64,000 bases of DNA. Source: an uncultured Lentisphaerota bacterium (lineage in GTDB: Bacteria; Verrucomicrobiota; Kiritimatiellia; CAIQIC01). Location of the stretch: the NCBI GenBank assembly GCA_903896925.1, contig CAITZM010000016.1, forward strand, positions 64,859 to 128,858, in the 5' to 3' direction. Positions 23,832 through 31,416 of the stretch are shown here, piece by piece. A program made the translations under genes and the position numbers. Every line of letters begins with the position of its first letter. Position 1 is the first letter of the stretch. Under the pieces are notes generated by a model, which worked only from the letters and a program-made list of their open reading frames with translations, was not told where the DNA came from and searched no databases.

Positions 23832-24929
23832 ATGCTCATCATCGAGAAAATGCTGGCGGCGTTCGTGTTTTGGGCGGCCGGCACGGGGCTGTTTTTCTTC
23901 TGCCTCAACCGCTGGGTGTTGATGCTGCGCGACTACCGCGCCAAGACGCCGCTGGTGCTGCTCACGCTGGCGTTGCTCAACGGTGGCGGTCTCTGGTGGG
24001 GCTGGCGGGTGGGCATTTCGACGTCCTTCTGGCCGGCGCTCGCGCTGTTCGCGGTGATGGCGGCCAGCGAGCTGCGGCGGCTGTGGCTGCGCCGCGTGCT
24101 GGCGGGCGCGCCGCCGGTCTGGCAGGAGAACGTCGCCGAGCCTTTGCTGCAGCCGTTCACCACGACCACGCTCGCCATCCGCCACTACGAAATCCGGCCG
24201 CCGCACTGGCGCGGCCCGCGGCTGCGCATCGCGCACGTCACGGACATGCACGTCAACGGCATGCTGCCGGATTCCCACTACCGGCTGGTCATGGAGCGCG
24301 TCCAGCGGGCGGCGCCGGACCTGATTTTCTATACCGGCGATTTCCTCAGCGACGAAGGGTCCTACGCGAAGCACCTGCCGTCGCTGCTCGGCGATGTCCG
24401 CGGGCGCCTGGGTTCGTTTGCGATTCTAGGCAATCATGACTATTGGTCGGACCCGCAGCAGGTGGTGGCGGGCTTGCATGAGGCCGGGATCCAAACCTTG
24501 GGGAACGGCGTCCACACCCTGGACGTCGGCGGAGCGCGCGTCGCGCTCTGGGGCTGCGAGGACCCTTGGGGCCCGGCGCGGTGGACGCCGCCGCCGACTT
24601 CCGGCCAACGGGAAGAAAAGCGCCGGGATGACGCTGCCACGCCTGAGCTCGTGCTGGCGTTGAGCCACACCGGCGACAACATCTACCACCTGGCCCGCGC
24701 CGGCGCGCAGGCGGTGTTTTCCGGGCACTATCACGCCGGCCAGTGGCGGCTGCCGGGCGTCGGCCCCCTGATGGTGCCCTCGCGCTTCGGCCGGCGGTTC
24801 GATCACGGCCACTTCTTCGTACGGGGCGCACACCTGTTCGTCAGCGCTGGGGTGGGCATCACGCGCATCCCGTTCCGCATCTACTGCCGCCCGGATATCT
24901 TCCTCGTCGATGTTCTGCCGGAGCCTTGA
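23832..24929 (+). CDS. Membrane-anchored metallophosphoesterase (YkuE/YaeI-like)
   Basis: The 365-residue protein starts with three hydrophobic segments in the first 85 residues (AAFVFWAAGTGLFFFCL, VLLTLALLNGGGLWWGW, FWPALALFAVMAA), then a calcineurin-like domain with all metal blocks: VTDMHVNG (about 137), FYTGDFLS, LGNHDYW (about 200), ALSHTGDN (about 278) and SGHYHAGQ (about 300). YaeI/YkuE relatives act on UDP-sugars or lipid phosphates at the membrane, but the substrate here is unknown. It stands alone and faces the export genes convergently. Confidence 0.85.
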   Translation: MLIIEKMLAAFVFWAAGTGLFFFCLNRWVLMLRDYRAKTPLVLLTLALLNGGGLWWGWRVGISTSFWPALALFAVMAASELRRLWLRRVLAGAPPVWQENVAEPLLQPFTTTTLAIRHYEIRPPHWRGPRLRIAHVTDMHVNGMLPDSHYRLVMERVQRAAPDLIFYTGDFLSDEGSYAKHLPSLLGDVRGRLGSFAILGNHDYWSDPQQVVAGLHEAGIQTLGNGVHTLDVGGARVALWGCEDPWGPARWTPPPTSGQREEKRRDDAATPELVLALSHTGDNIYHLARAGAQAVFSGHYHAGQWRLPGVGPLMVPSRFGRRFDHGHFFVRGAHLFVSAGVGITRIPFRIYCRPDIFLVDVLPEP

Positions 24930-24983
24930 ACAGAAGACAACAAAGTAAACGAAGGCGCTTTGTTTCCTTCGTTATCTTCTGTT
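24929..24983. terminator. Long imperfect hairpin between convergent genes
   Basis: AACAGAAGACAACAAAGTAA and the inverted TTTCCTTCGTTATCTTCTGTT form arms of about 25 bases with a few mismatches around a GGCGC loop. The hairpin lies exactly between the phosphoesterase stop (plus) and the ABC ATPase stop (minus), so it could end transcription from both sides. Its arms are also of the word-repeat type seen elsewhere. Confidence 0.45.
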
Positions 24984-24988
24984 GAAAT

Positions 24989-25663
24989 TCAGGAAACGAT
25001 CCGTCCGTCTTCCAGCCTCAGGTGGCGCGAGCAGTGGCGCAGCAGGGCGTCGTTGTGGGTGACGAGCAGGATGGTTACGCCGCGCCCGTTGAGCGCGCGC
25101 AGGCAGTCCATCACGCCTTCGGCGGCGGCGCGGTCGAGGTTGCCGGTCGGCTCGTCCGCGGCGAGCAGGCGCGGGGGCAGGGCGATGGCGCGGGCGAGGG
25201 CGACGCGTTGCATCTCGCCGCCGGACAGCAGCCGCGCCTTGTGCTCCATCCGTTCGCGCAGGCCGACCGTCTCCAGCGCGGCGCAGGCCAGCGCGCGGGC
25301 CTCGGCGCGCGGATGCCGCGTGTAGCGGAACCGGAACAGGACATTGTCCAGGACGTTGCGATGGGGCAGCAGGCAGAACTTCTGGAAGACCATGCCGATC
25401 TTCCGGCCGCGCCGCGCGGCGAGGGCGCGTCCGGAGAGGTTCGCGACATTTTCGCCGTCGAGCCAGACGTCCCCGGACGTGGGAGTCTCCAGCAGCGCGG
25501 CGATGTGCAGCAGCGTGGACTTGCCGGAGCCGGAGGGGCCGGTGATGGCGACGAACTCGCCCTCCGCCAGTTCGAGCGACACGTCGCGCAGCGCCTCCAC
25601 CGCGCCACCTGGCGCCGGGAACCGCTTGCTCACGCCGCAGATTCTGAGCACGGGGTCATTCAT
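24989..25663 (-). CDS. ABC transporter ATPase, LolD/MacB-type
   Basis: The 224-residue protein is a complete ABC ATPase: Walker A GPSGSGKST (about residue 42), Q-loop VFQKFCLLPHRNV, signature LSGGEMQRVALARA (about 142), Walker B LLAADEPTGNLD and H-loop VTHND. The sequence around the signature and GNLD is typical of the LolD/MacB/FtsE group. ATG 25663 gives the normal length; a longer frame to 25831 only adds a repeat-encoded Arg/Leu/Pro-rich stretch. The genes upstream encode a HlyD-type adaptor and a TolC-type channel. No FtsX/MacB-type permease follows, so the membrane partner is missing from this locus. Confidence 0.9.
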   Translation of the reverse strand: MNDPVLRICGVSKRFPAPGGAVEALRDVSLELAEGEFVAITGPSGSGKSTLLHIAALLETPTSGDVWLDGENVANLSGRALAARRGRKIGMVFQKFCLLPHRNVLDNVLFRFRYTRHPRAEARALACAALETVGLRERMEHKARLLSGGEMQRVALARAIALPPRLLAADEPTGNLDRAAAEGVMDCLRALNGRGVTILLVTHNDALLRHCSRHLRLEDGRIVS

Positions 25664-25785
25664 GGCAGAGAGTGAACCGCCAAGTTGAACATCCTGCGCC
25701 GGGAAGGAACGCAAAGGACGCAAAGGTCGGAAGGAAAGTGGCAGAGCTGCCTGTGCAACACGAAGCGGTCTCAGCGGCCTCTGCT

Positions 25786-25858
25786 GTAGGGGCGCAGCTT
25801 GCTGCGCCCATTCGTTCGGTTTGCGACACACAGAGGGCGCAGCAAGCTGCGCCCCTAC
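25786..25858. repeat. GTAGGGGCGCAG inverted-repeat element, copy 1
   Basis: A 73-bp imperfect palindrome with ends GTAGGGGCGCAGCTTGCTGC and its complement. The interior contains CGTTCG and ACACAGAGGGCGCAGCAAG. A related element lies at 27086-27151 in the opposite orientation, and the pair brackets the HlyD-type gene. Confidence 0.8.
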
Positions 25859-25882
25859 AAGAAAGCCTTGGCGGTGTCAGCT

Positions 25883-27178
25883 TCATTCTTCCAGCACCAC
25901 CTGGTCGCCGGGCTGGAGGCCGGACTGGACCTCGAACTGGCGGTCGTCGGCCCAGCCGAGGTGGACGGCGCGCGGCCCGGTGCCGGTGCCGTGGCGCAGC
26001 CGCACCGTGGCCGCGCCGTTCTGCCAGCGCACCGCGGCGCGCGGCAGGAGCAGCGCCCGCGGGTTCTCGTAGGCGAGCACGTGCGCGGTCACCGAGAGGC
26101 CGGACCGCAGTCGCGGGTCCGCCGCCTGGAGCGCGATGACGATGTGGAAGTATTTCTGCCAGGCGGGCTTCTCCGCGACGACCTGCGCCGTCGCACCGAC
26201 CGATTCGACCGTGCCGGTCAGCACCAAGTCCGGGAAGGCGACGGGCGCGACCTGCGCGAGCGCGCCGGTGACGATGCGGCCCAGCTCGGCCTCGGGCACG
26301 TAGCAGTGCACGACCAGGCTGCTCATGTCCGGGATGATCATGAACGGCATGTTCATGAAGATCGTGTCGCCGACGCGCGCCACGCGGAACTCGTTGCCGA
26401 AGTAGGTGGGCAGATAGCCGAGGACGCCGGCGGCGGGCGCGGTGATCGTGCAGGCCTTCAGTTCCTGCTGCGCCAGGTTCAGCTCGCGTTCAGCCGCGGC
26501 GAGCTTGGCGTGCGACTGCTCCAGTCCGAGCGGCTGGAGGTAGTCGCGCGACAGCTTGATCTGCTGCTCTACCTGCTTCGACTTCGCGGCGGCCTGGGCC
26601 AGCTTGCCCTCCTGCTGGCGGATTTCCTGCGGTGTAACGAGGTCATCCTTGAGCAGCGCGCGGTTGTCTTCCAAAAACTGCCGCTCCTCGGCCTCCTTCG
26701 CCTGCGCCTCGGCCAGTTGCCGATCCAGGTCGCCGAGCTTGAGCGGCCACTCGGCGTTCTTTTGGCTCTCGTAGTCGGACTTGGCGGCGGCGTGGGCGCC
26801 CTCAAGCTTGACGATCTCGCGCTCGATCCGTGTCGGGTCGAGCCGAGCCAGCACCGTGCCCGGCTGCACGCGCAGCCCTTCCGGGGCCACCTCGACGAGC
26901 GTCGCCTGCCCACCCAGTTGCGACATGATCATGTGGACCCGTCGCGACTCCAGCTTGCCGCCGTAGCTCGCCCAGACGCGCAGCGGCCCGTTGGTCACCG
27001 CCACGGTCGGCGCCGGCGCGACCGCGCGCTGGCCGCAGCCGGAGAAGAGAGCGACCACAAAGACGCAAAGGACGCCAAGGATCGGGTAGGGGCGCAGTCT
27101 TGCTGCGCCCTCTGTGTGCGGCGAACGAGCGTAGCAAGTCTGCGCCCCTACACAGCGGTCTGTCACTTGGTCCTTCAT
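25883..27178 (-). CDS. HlyD/MacA-type periplasmic adaptor lipoprotein
   Basis: The 431-residue protein has a lipobox LFSGC (Cys48), a lipoyl half-motif RVWASYGGKLESRRV, a long coiled-coil hairpin (about 125-250, with many Glu/Gln/Ala heptads), the second lipoyl half (ACTITAPAAGVLGYLPTYFGN) and a beta-barrel domain. It should bridge the inner-membrane ABC transporter and the TolC-type channel. ATG 27178 overlaps the TolC-type stop (ATGA), which fixes the start. This leaves an unusually long 47-residue leader: residues 10-31 are encoded by a dispersed inverted repeat and residues 33-41 (ILGVLCVFV) by the antisense of a GCAAAGGACGCCAAGG word repeat. Confidence 0.88.
   Translation of the reverse strand: MKDQVTDRCVGAQTCYARSPHTEGAARLRPYPILGVLCVFVVALFSGCGQRAVAPAPTVAVTNGPLRVWASYGGKLESRRVHMIMSQLGGQATLVEVAPEGLRVQPGTVLARLDPTRIEREIVKLEGAHAAAKSDYESQKNAEWPLKLGDLDRQLAEAQAKEAEERQFLEDNRALLKDDLVTPQEIRQQEGKLAQAAAKSKQVEQQIKLSRDYLQPLGLEQSHAKLAAAERELNLAQQELKACTITAPAAGVLGYLPTYFGNEFRVARVGDTIFMNMPFMIIPDMSSLVVHCYVPEAELGRIVTGALAQVAPVAFPDLVLTGTVESVGATAQVVAEKPAWQKYFHIVIALQAADPRLRSGLSVTAHVLAYENPRALLLPRAAVRWQNGAATVRLRHGTGTGPRAVHLGWADDRQFEVQSGLQPGDQVVLEE
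27086..27151. repeat. GTAGGGGCGCAG inverted-repeat element, copy 2 (inside the HlyD-type leader)
   Basis: A 66-bp element with the same ends as 25786-25858 but in the opposite orientation: its reverse complement shares GTAGGGGCGCAG, CGTTCG and CACACAGAGGGCGCAGCAAG in the same order. It lies within codons 10-31 of the adaptor gene without breaking the frame. Confidence 0.8.
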
Positions 27179-28680
27179 TTACGCGAAACGTTTCCTGCTG
27201 CCGCATCCGGCTTCAATTCGTCCGGGCATTCGAGCAACGTGCCCAGCAGGCGGCGCAGCTTGTAGCCGGCGAGCGCCGCCTCGGTCTCTGCGGACAGCCA
27301 CGCCGACTGGGCCTGCTGAAACTGCTGCTCGGCGTCGGTGACGGTGAAGTTATCGCCCCGGCCCATTTCAAACAAGCGCCGAGCGAGCTTCAGCCGGCCC
27401 TCGGCGATGGTGCGGTTGCGCTGCGCCTGCCCGATCTCTCCCGCGGCGCGCGCCTGTTCCAGCAGCTGCTGGCGCACCTGCCGCTCGATCAGGCGGCGTG
27501 CGGTTTCGATGTCGGTCAGCGCCGTGCGCTCGTCCAGTTGCGCCTGCCGGTAGGCGATGCGCTCGCGGCCGGAGCCTAGGTCGCCATCGGCCTGCAGGCC
27601 GATGGACCAGTTGTTTTGGTCGAAACCGCTCGCGCTAGAAACCGTCGCTCCCTCGCCGTAGCGCTCGTAGGTGGTCACCAGTTTCAGGTCCGGCAGCAGC
27701 ATGTGCCGCGCGATGCGCAGCCCGCGCTCGACGTCGCGATAGTCTTGCTGCACCTGCGCCAGGTCCAGCCGGTTCGAGAGCGCCGTCGCCACCGCCAGCT
27801 CGACCACCTGCGTCTCCACCGCGAGCACCGGCGGCGGCGCGAGTTGCAAGCCGACATGCAGTTCCAGCCCGAGCAGTTCCGCCAGGTCGAGACGCAGGGC
27901 CGCGATGCGCCCGGCGACGGTACGCGCCCGCGTCGCCGCGTCGCCGCGTTGCGACTCGACCCGCAGGACGTCCACCTTGGTGGCGCGGCCCTGCTGCGCG
28001 CGCGCCTGCGTCAGCCGCGCCAGTTTGTCCAGCCGCGCCAGCGTCGCCTGTTCGACGGCCGCCTGCGCTTCAAGCTGGTCGATCTCGGCATAGGTCTGGA
28101 TCACCTGCAGGGCGACATCGGACTTCTTCAGTTCGAGGCTGCGCAGCGCGGTGCGGATGCGGCTGGACGCGCGCTCGAGCCCCTCGCGGTTGACCAGCTT
28201 GCCCGCGTAGCGCAGCAGCGGCTGGGAGAGCGTGACATGGACGCTGTCGCGCGCGGCGAAGTCGCTGCCCGGGATATCGGAGCGCATGGCCGCGCCGCCG
28301 ATTTCCAGCTGCGTGCCCCATTCGGACTTCTTCACCAGGTCGAGGCCGAGCTGCCGCGTTTCGATGCCGCCGGTGGAGCTGACTCCGCCGTTGGGGCGTG
28401 CGCGGATGGAGAAGTCGGTCTCGGCGCCGGCCCGGTCGAGCAGCGCGGCCTCGTGCGCCGCCGCCAGCTTGGTCAGGTCGCGGTTCTGCAGCAGCGCCAG
28501 CTGCACCGCGCCTTGCAGCGAAAGCGCCAGCGGCGCGTTGGTCTGCGCCCCGGCGAGAAGATGTCCAAGAATGGGGACGAGCAGCAGCGGTATTTTCCAA
28601 GCCTTGGACAAAACAGATCGCCTGTTTTCCCAACCTTGGAAAACCTTGCGCAAGCTGCGGAATGGCTGTGGCAACGACAT
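27175..28680 (-). CDS. TolC-like outer membrane efflux protein
   Basis: The 501-residue frame encodes an outer membrane efflux protein with two OEP repeats: SLQGAVQLALLQNRDLTKLAA near the start and ELAVATALSNRLDLAQVQQDYRD near the middle, each followed by long helices, with strand-like segments (GLDLVKKSEWGTQLEIGG; NNWSIGLQADGDLG). It would form the trimeric channel for the HlyD/ABC set. The ATG at 28680 gives a leader with FRSLRKVFQGWENRRSVLSK before the hydrophobic core. A TTG at 28611 gives a cleaner signal peptide (SKAWKIPLLLVPILGHLLAGAQ). The region between both starts is a TTTCCAA-type repeat pair. Confidence 0.88.
   Translation of the reverse strand: MSLPQPFRSLRKVFQGWENRRSVLSKAWKIPLLLVPILGHLLAGAQTNAPLALSLQGAVQLALLQNRDLTKLAAAHEAALLDRAGAETDFSIRARPNGGVSSTGGIETRQLGLDLVKKSEWGTQLEIGGAAMRSDIPGSDFAARDSVHVTLSQPLLRYAGKLVNREGLERASSRIRTALRSLELKKSDVALQVIQTYAEIDQLEAQAAVEQATLARLDKLARLTQARAQQGRATKVDVLRVESQRGDAATRARTVAGRIAALRLDLAELLGLELHVGLQLAPPPVLAVETQVVELAVATALSNRLDLAQVQQDYRDVERGLRIARHMLLPDLKLVTTYERYGEGATVSSASGFDQNNWSIGLQADGDLGSGRERIAYRQAQLDERTALTDIETARRLIERQVRQQLLEQARAAGEIGQAQRNRTIAEGRLKLARRLFEMGRGDNFTVTDAEQQFQQAQSAWLSAETEAALAGYKLRRLLGTLLECPDELKPDAAAGNVSRK
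28593..28644. repeat. TTTCCAA/TTGGAAA repeat pair at the TolC-type gene start
   Basis: TTTTCCAAGCCTTGGACAAAA (first 20 bases from 28593) and GTTTTCCCAACCTTGGAAAA (from 28624) lie 10 bases apart. They belong to the same palindromic family as 9853-9900, 46793-46837 and 57512-57527. Here they fall at or just after the possible start codons of the efflux channel gene. Confidence 0.65.
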
Positions 28681-28740
28681 GAAAGCGTGCGCCGACTATA
28701 GCCCGCGGGGGAAGCGCCGGACAAGGGCAATCCGGATTCG

Positions 28741-29814
28741 TCAGCGTGCCAGCTTGGTGGCGTCCACGGCGACGAACAGAGGAAAGCGCCGGGTGACGGT
28801 AGGCGACACGGCCACCAACAACTCCAGCCGTTCCACAGCGCGCCGGGCGCAGGTGGTGGGCGTCACGCGCACCTCGTAACTCCGGTTGGGCGTGTTGGTG
28901 GTCAGCTGCGCACAGAAAACGGGATTGCTGGCGACAAGGCCCACCACGGTGCAGTCCGGTTGCAACACGCTGATCCGATGCACGCTGGCGGTAGGCGTGA
29001 CACCGATCGGCCAGTAGGCAAAGGGCGGCTCAATTTTGATCACTTCCGGAATTTGCACGTCCATTTGCAGTCGCACCTCCGGCTCGCAAGGATCGTCCGT
29101 TCGCACGGTCGCATATTTGCTCTGGGCGCCGACGCGCGGCCCAAAGTCGAAGGTGACCTTTACCGCGCCACCAAAGTTGGGGGGATAGTTTGTCCGGCTG
29201 GTCATAGCGGCGACACAACCGCAGCTTGAGGTAAGCGCGAGAATGGAAACCGGGCGGGTACCCCGATTTACAAAATTAAACTCCGCCGTCATGTTCTCGC
29301 TTTCAACAGGGGCTGTCCCTTCCAGCAGGCGCGTCTTCCATTGCAGTTGCGCAAGGGCGGCATTGGTCATGGTGAGCACGCGTGCGATTTCCTGGCTAAG
29401 CGGCGGCAAGGCCTCCGCCATGTAGTCGCCCATTTTCTTCTGAATACTGAGGCCTTCCGGACTGCTGTTGAAGGCCGTCAAGGTATTGATCTCCGACGCG
29501 GTGAAATGCCGTGTCAGAGACTGGATGGTGGCCTCATCGATTACATGCACGCGAAGTTCGCGCTTCAACAAGCGTTGAAAGGCGTCGCGCTGTGCCACCT
29601 CGCGCTGTGCCGATAACTCATGAATGATGGACTCTACGGCCAGCTTACTGGGCACCATTTTCACATAGCGTCTGGCCGCTGCCAGGCGGCCCTCAGGTGT
29701 GTCGGGAACCATGCCAGAGGCTGGAGTGCGCAGCTGCAGCCACACCATCAGGGCCATCAGCCCCAGGACCGTCGCCACGGCACATCGGCAGAAGAATGGT
29801 TTATTTGAAGCCAA
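28741..29814 (-). CDS. Membrane-anchored DUF2059-DUF1573 fusion protein
   Basis: After an N-terminal membrane segment (AVATVLGLMALMVWLQL), residues about 40-150 are helical and resemble DUF2059 (ESIIHELSAQREVAQRDAFQ; HFTASEINTLTAFNSSPEG). Residues about 175-280 are a DUF1573-type beta domain with its hallmark LTSSCGCVAA and a following YATVRTDDP. DUF1573 proteins are exported and their function is unknown. No ATG is available near the start; TTG 29814 has GAGGGA eight bases upstream and is preferred to TTG 29829. GC content is lower than that of the neighbouring operons. The upstream gene is the Cys-rich secreted protein, 53 bases away. Confidence 0.72.
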   Translation of the reverse strand: MASNKPFFCRCAVATVLGLMALMVWLQLRTPASGMVPDTPEGRLAAARRYVKMVPSKLAVESIIHELSAQREVAQRDAFQRLLKRELRVHVIDEATIQSLTRHFTASEINTLTAFNSSPEGLSIQKKMGDYMAEALPPLSQEIARVLTMTNAALAQLQWKTRLLEGTAPVESENMTAEFNFVNRGTRPVSILALTSSCGCVAAMTSRTNYPPNFGGAVKVTFDFGPRVGAQSKYATVRTDDPCEPEVRLQMDVQIPEVIKIEPPFAYWPIGVTPTASVHRISVLQPDCTVVGLVASNPVFCAQLTTNTPNRSYEVRVTPTTCARRAVERLELLVAVSPTVTRRFPLFVAVDATKLAR

Positions 29815-29867
29815 GAGAAAGTCCCTCAAGGAGCCATGTTGTCGAAAACGCTGCCAAGTTTTGCGGC

Positions 29868-31319
29868 TTAGGGGTGACAGTACGTGTAATTATTGCACGG
29901 GGCCCGCAATCCGTAACCGTTTTGAACCCAGCTATGGCAATAGCCATCAGGACACAGGTATGGAGTATCGTCGGGGCAGCAAGTCCCTCTCCCGGGACAG
30001 GAGCTGGAGCCGGCTTTGCAACCACCGCCCGCAGCATTGGCATTTGCGGCGTTGGCGGCCACTACCCACACAGCCGTGCCTACAGCGAGCGCTCCTAAAG
30101 TTACGCCGACCAAGGCGGCACCGCCGCCGCCAGTTGATGACGGTTGCGCCGTTTCCACCCTGGCCGTGTTTTGGTTTCGTGGCGGGTTTCGAAAAACCGG
30201 GTTGGATAGCGTGTCTGGCGTGCCGGCCGTGAGGCCTTGTCCCGTCAAGGCCTGGCCTTGCGCGCCGTCGATTGTATTGGGGGCGTCCGTTCCGGTTTGG
30301 CCACCCTGCATGGGTTCGGCGGTGTAGATGCCCGGCCCCACTTGGTTGGGTGAGGCCGGTGATGGTACCGCGGGATTGGCAGGCGTTGCCGAGTACACAT
30401 TGGGGCCTATTTGATTGGGCGATGCAGGCGAAGCCGGCTGCGCAGGCATACCACCGGCGTTGGCTCCGTTGTCAGGCTGTGTGGCTGTGTCCGACGGTTG
30501 TGCCGGTGCTTGAGGGCGATTGCCTGAGGACGCCATGGCTTCGCCAGGTTGCTGCGCCGCATTGTTGAGCCCGTGTCCAGGCGGTGTTGCTGGAGGTTGT
30601 GCTTGTGCTGAGAATCCATTGCCCAGCGTACTGCCCCGCCCTCCATCCCAGGAGCCTTGCAGTTTCAACGGTGTGTCGCCCGAGTGTCCTCCACTTATGC
30701 CCGTTCCACGCCCGGCGAGGGATTGGGTCGCGCCGCCGTCTAACGGCTGTGCTGGCGGCGGTTTCGGCATGGGCGCCGATGGGCCAGACTGGATGGGGGC
30801 GGCGGCGAGACCGGCGATTCCCGCGGCAGTCGCTCCCGTGTTCACGCTGAAGGTTTGTGTCCGGATAATATAGGAAGCTTTATAAAACTGAGATTTATGG
30901 AAACGGTCTTTGAATTGTACGATCACGCGCCCGTTGCCCGGATTGGCAGCCGTCACAATTTGGACAAACTGCCGATGGGGGTCATTCTCGAACGGTAGAA
31001 TCGTCGGAAACTCCGGCTTGGCCACATCATTTTCAACCTTCCATGTGAATAAAGCATTGGCCTGCTCCGTGGTTAAGGGGATTACACCCTTTTTATTATA
31101 GGCAACGAGCTCCAGGTCAATTATCTCGTTAACACCATAAGGGACACCATATTTGACCCGTTGTACGAGTCTGACCGAGGTGATCTCCTTGGCCAACTGG
31201 ACCAAGGCATCCGGGCTCTCTGCGGCCAAGCCAAACGAACCCACAAGAAGCATGGCGAGCGAACAGATGCTCAGTGCTAGGCCATGTCGCGAGCCGCCGA
31301 ACGAAGTATTTCGCTTCAT
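29868..31319 (-). CDS. Secreted low-complexity protein with Cys-rich C terminus
   Basis: The 483-residue protein has a signal peptide (LALSICSLAMLLVGSFGLAA), a folded N-terminal region to about residue 165 (VKYGVPYGVNEIIDLELVAYN; RVIVQFKDRFHKSQFYKASY), and a long Pro/Gly/Ala/Gln-rich linker. The linker contains a near repeat, SPNQIGPNVYSATP and SPNQVGPGIYTAEP. A glycine-rich membrane-like segment follows (LVGVTLGALAVGTAVWVVAA), then a tail with ten cysteines in about 50 residues (CKAGSSSCPGRGTCC, YLCPDGYCHSW, CNNYTYCHP). The tail resembles small disulfide-knotted domains. I do not recognise the family. ATG 31319 follows a GGGGA element; ATG 31331 is four codons upstream. Confidence 0.7.
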   Translation of the reverse strand: MKRNTSFGGSRHGLALSICSLAMLLVGSFGLAAESPDALVQLAKEITSVRLVQRVKYGVPYGVNEIIDLELVAYNKKGVIPLTTEQANALFTWKVENDVAKPEFPTILPFENDPHRQFVQIVTAANPGNGRVIVQFKDRFHKSQFYKASYIIRTQTFSVNTGATAAGIAGLAAAPIQSGPSAPMPKPPPAQPLDGGATQSLAGRGTGISGGHSGDTPLKLQGSWDGGRGSTLGNGFSAQAQPPATPPGHGLNNAAQQPGEAMASSGNRPQAPAQPSDTATQPDNGANAGGMPAQPASPASPNQIGPNVYSATPANPAVPSPASPNQVGPGIYTAEPMQGGQTGTDAPNTIDGAQGQALTGQGLTAGTPDTLSNPVFRNPPRNQNTARVETAQPSSTGGGGAALVGVTLGALAVGTAVWVVAANAANANAAGGGCKAGSSSCPGRGTCCPDDTPYLCPDGYCHSWVQNGYGLRAPCNNYTYCHP

Positions 31320-31416
31320 AGGATTCCCCATCCAACCCGTCTCGAAGAAATTTGCGTTAAGCTAGTCCACAAGTCCGATTATTCAAGGTGCGCCCTGCTG
31401 TAACAGTCCGGCCCGC

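Noticed and set aside
25799-27265. Plus-strand frame of 488 codons opposite the HlyD-type gene
   Set aside because: Arg/Gly/Leu/Val-rich shadow with no recognisable motif; the minus-strand protein has lipobox, lipoyl and coiled-coil features.
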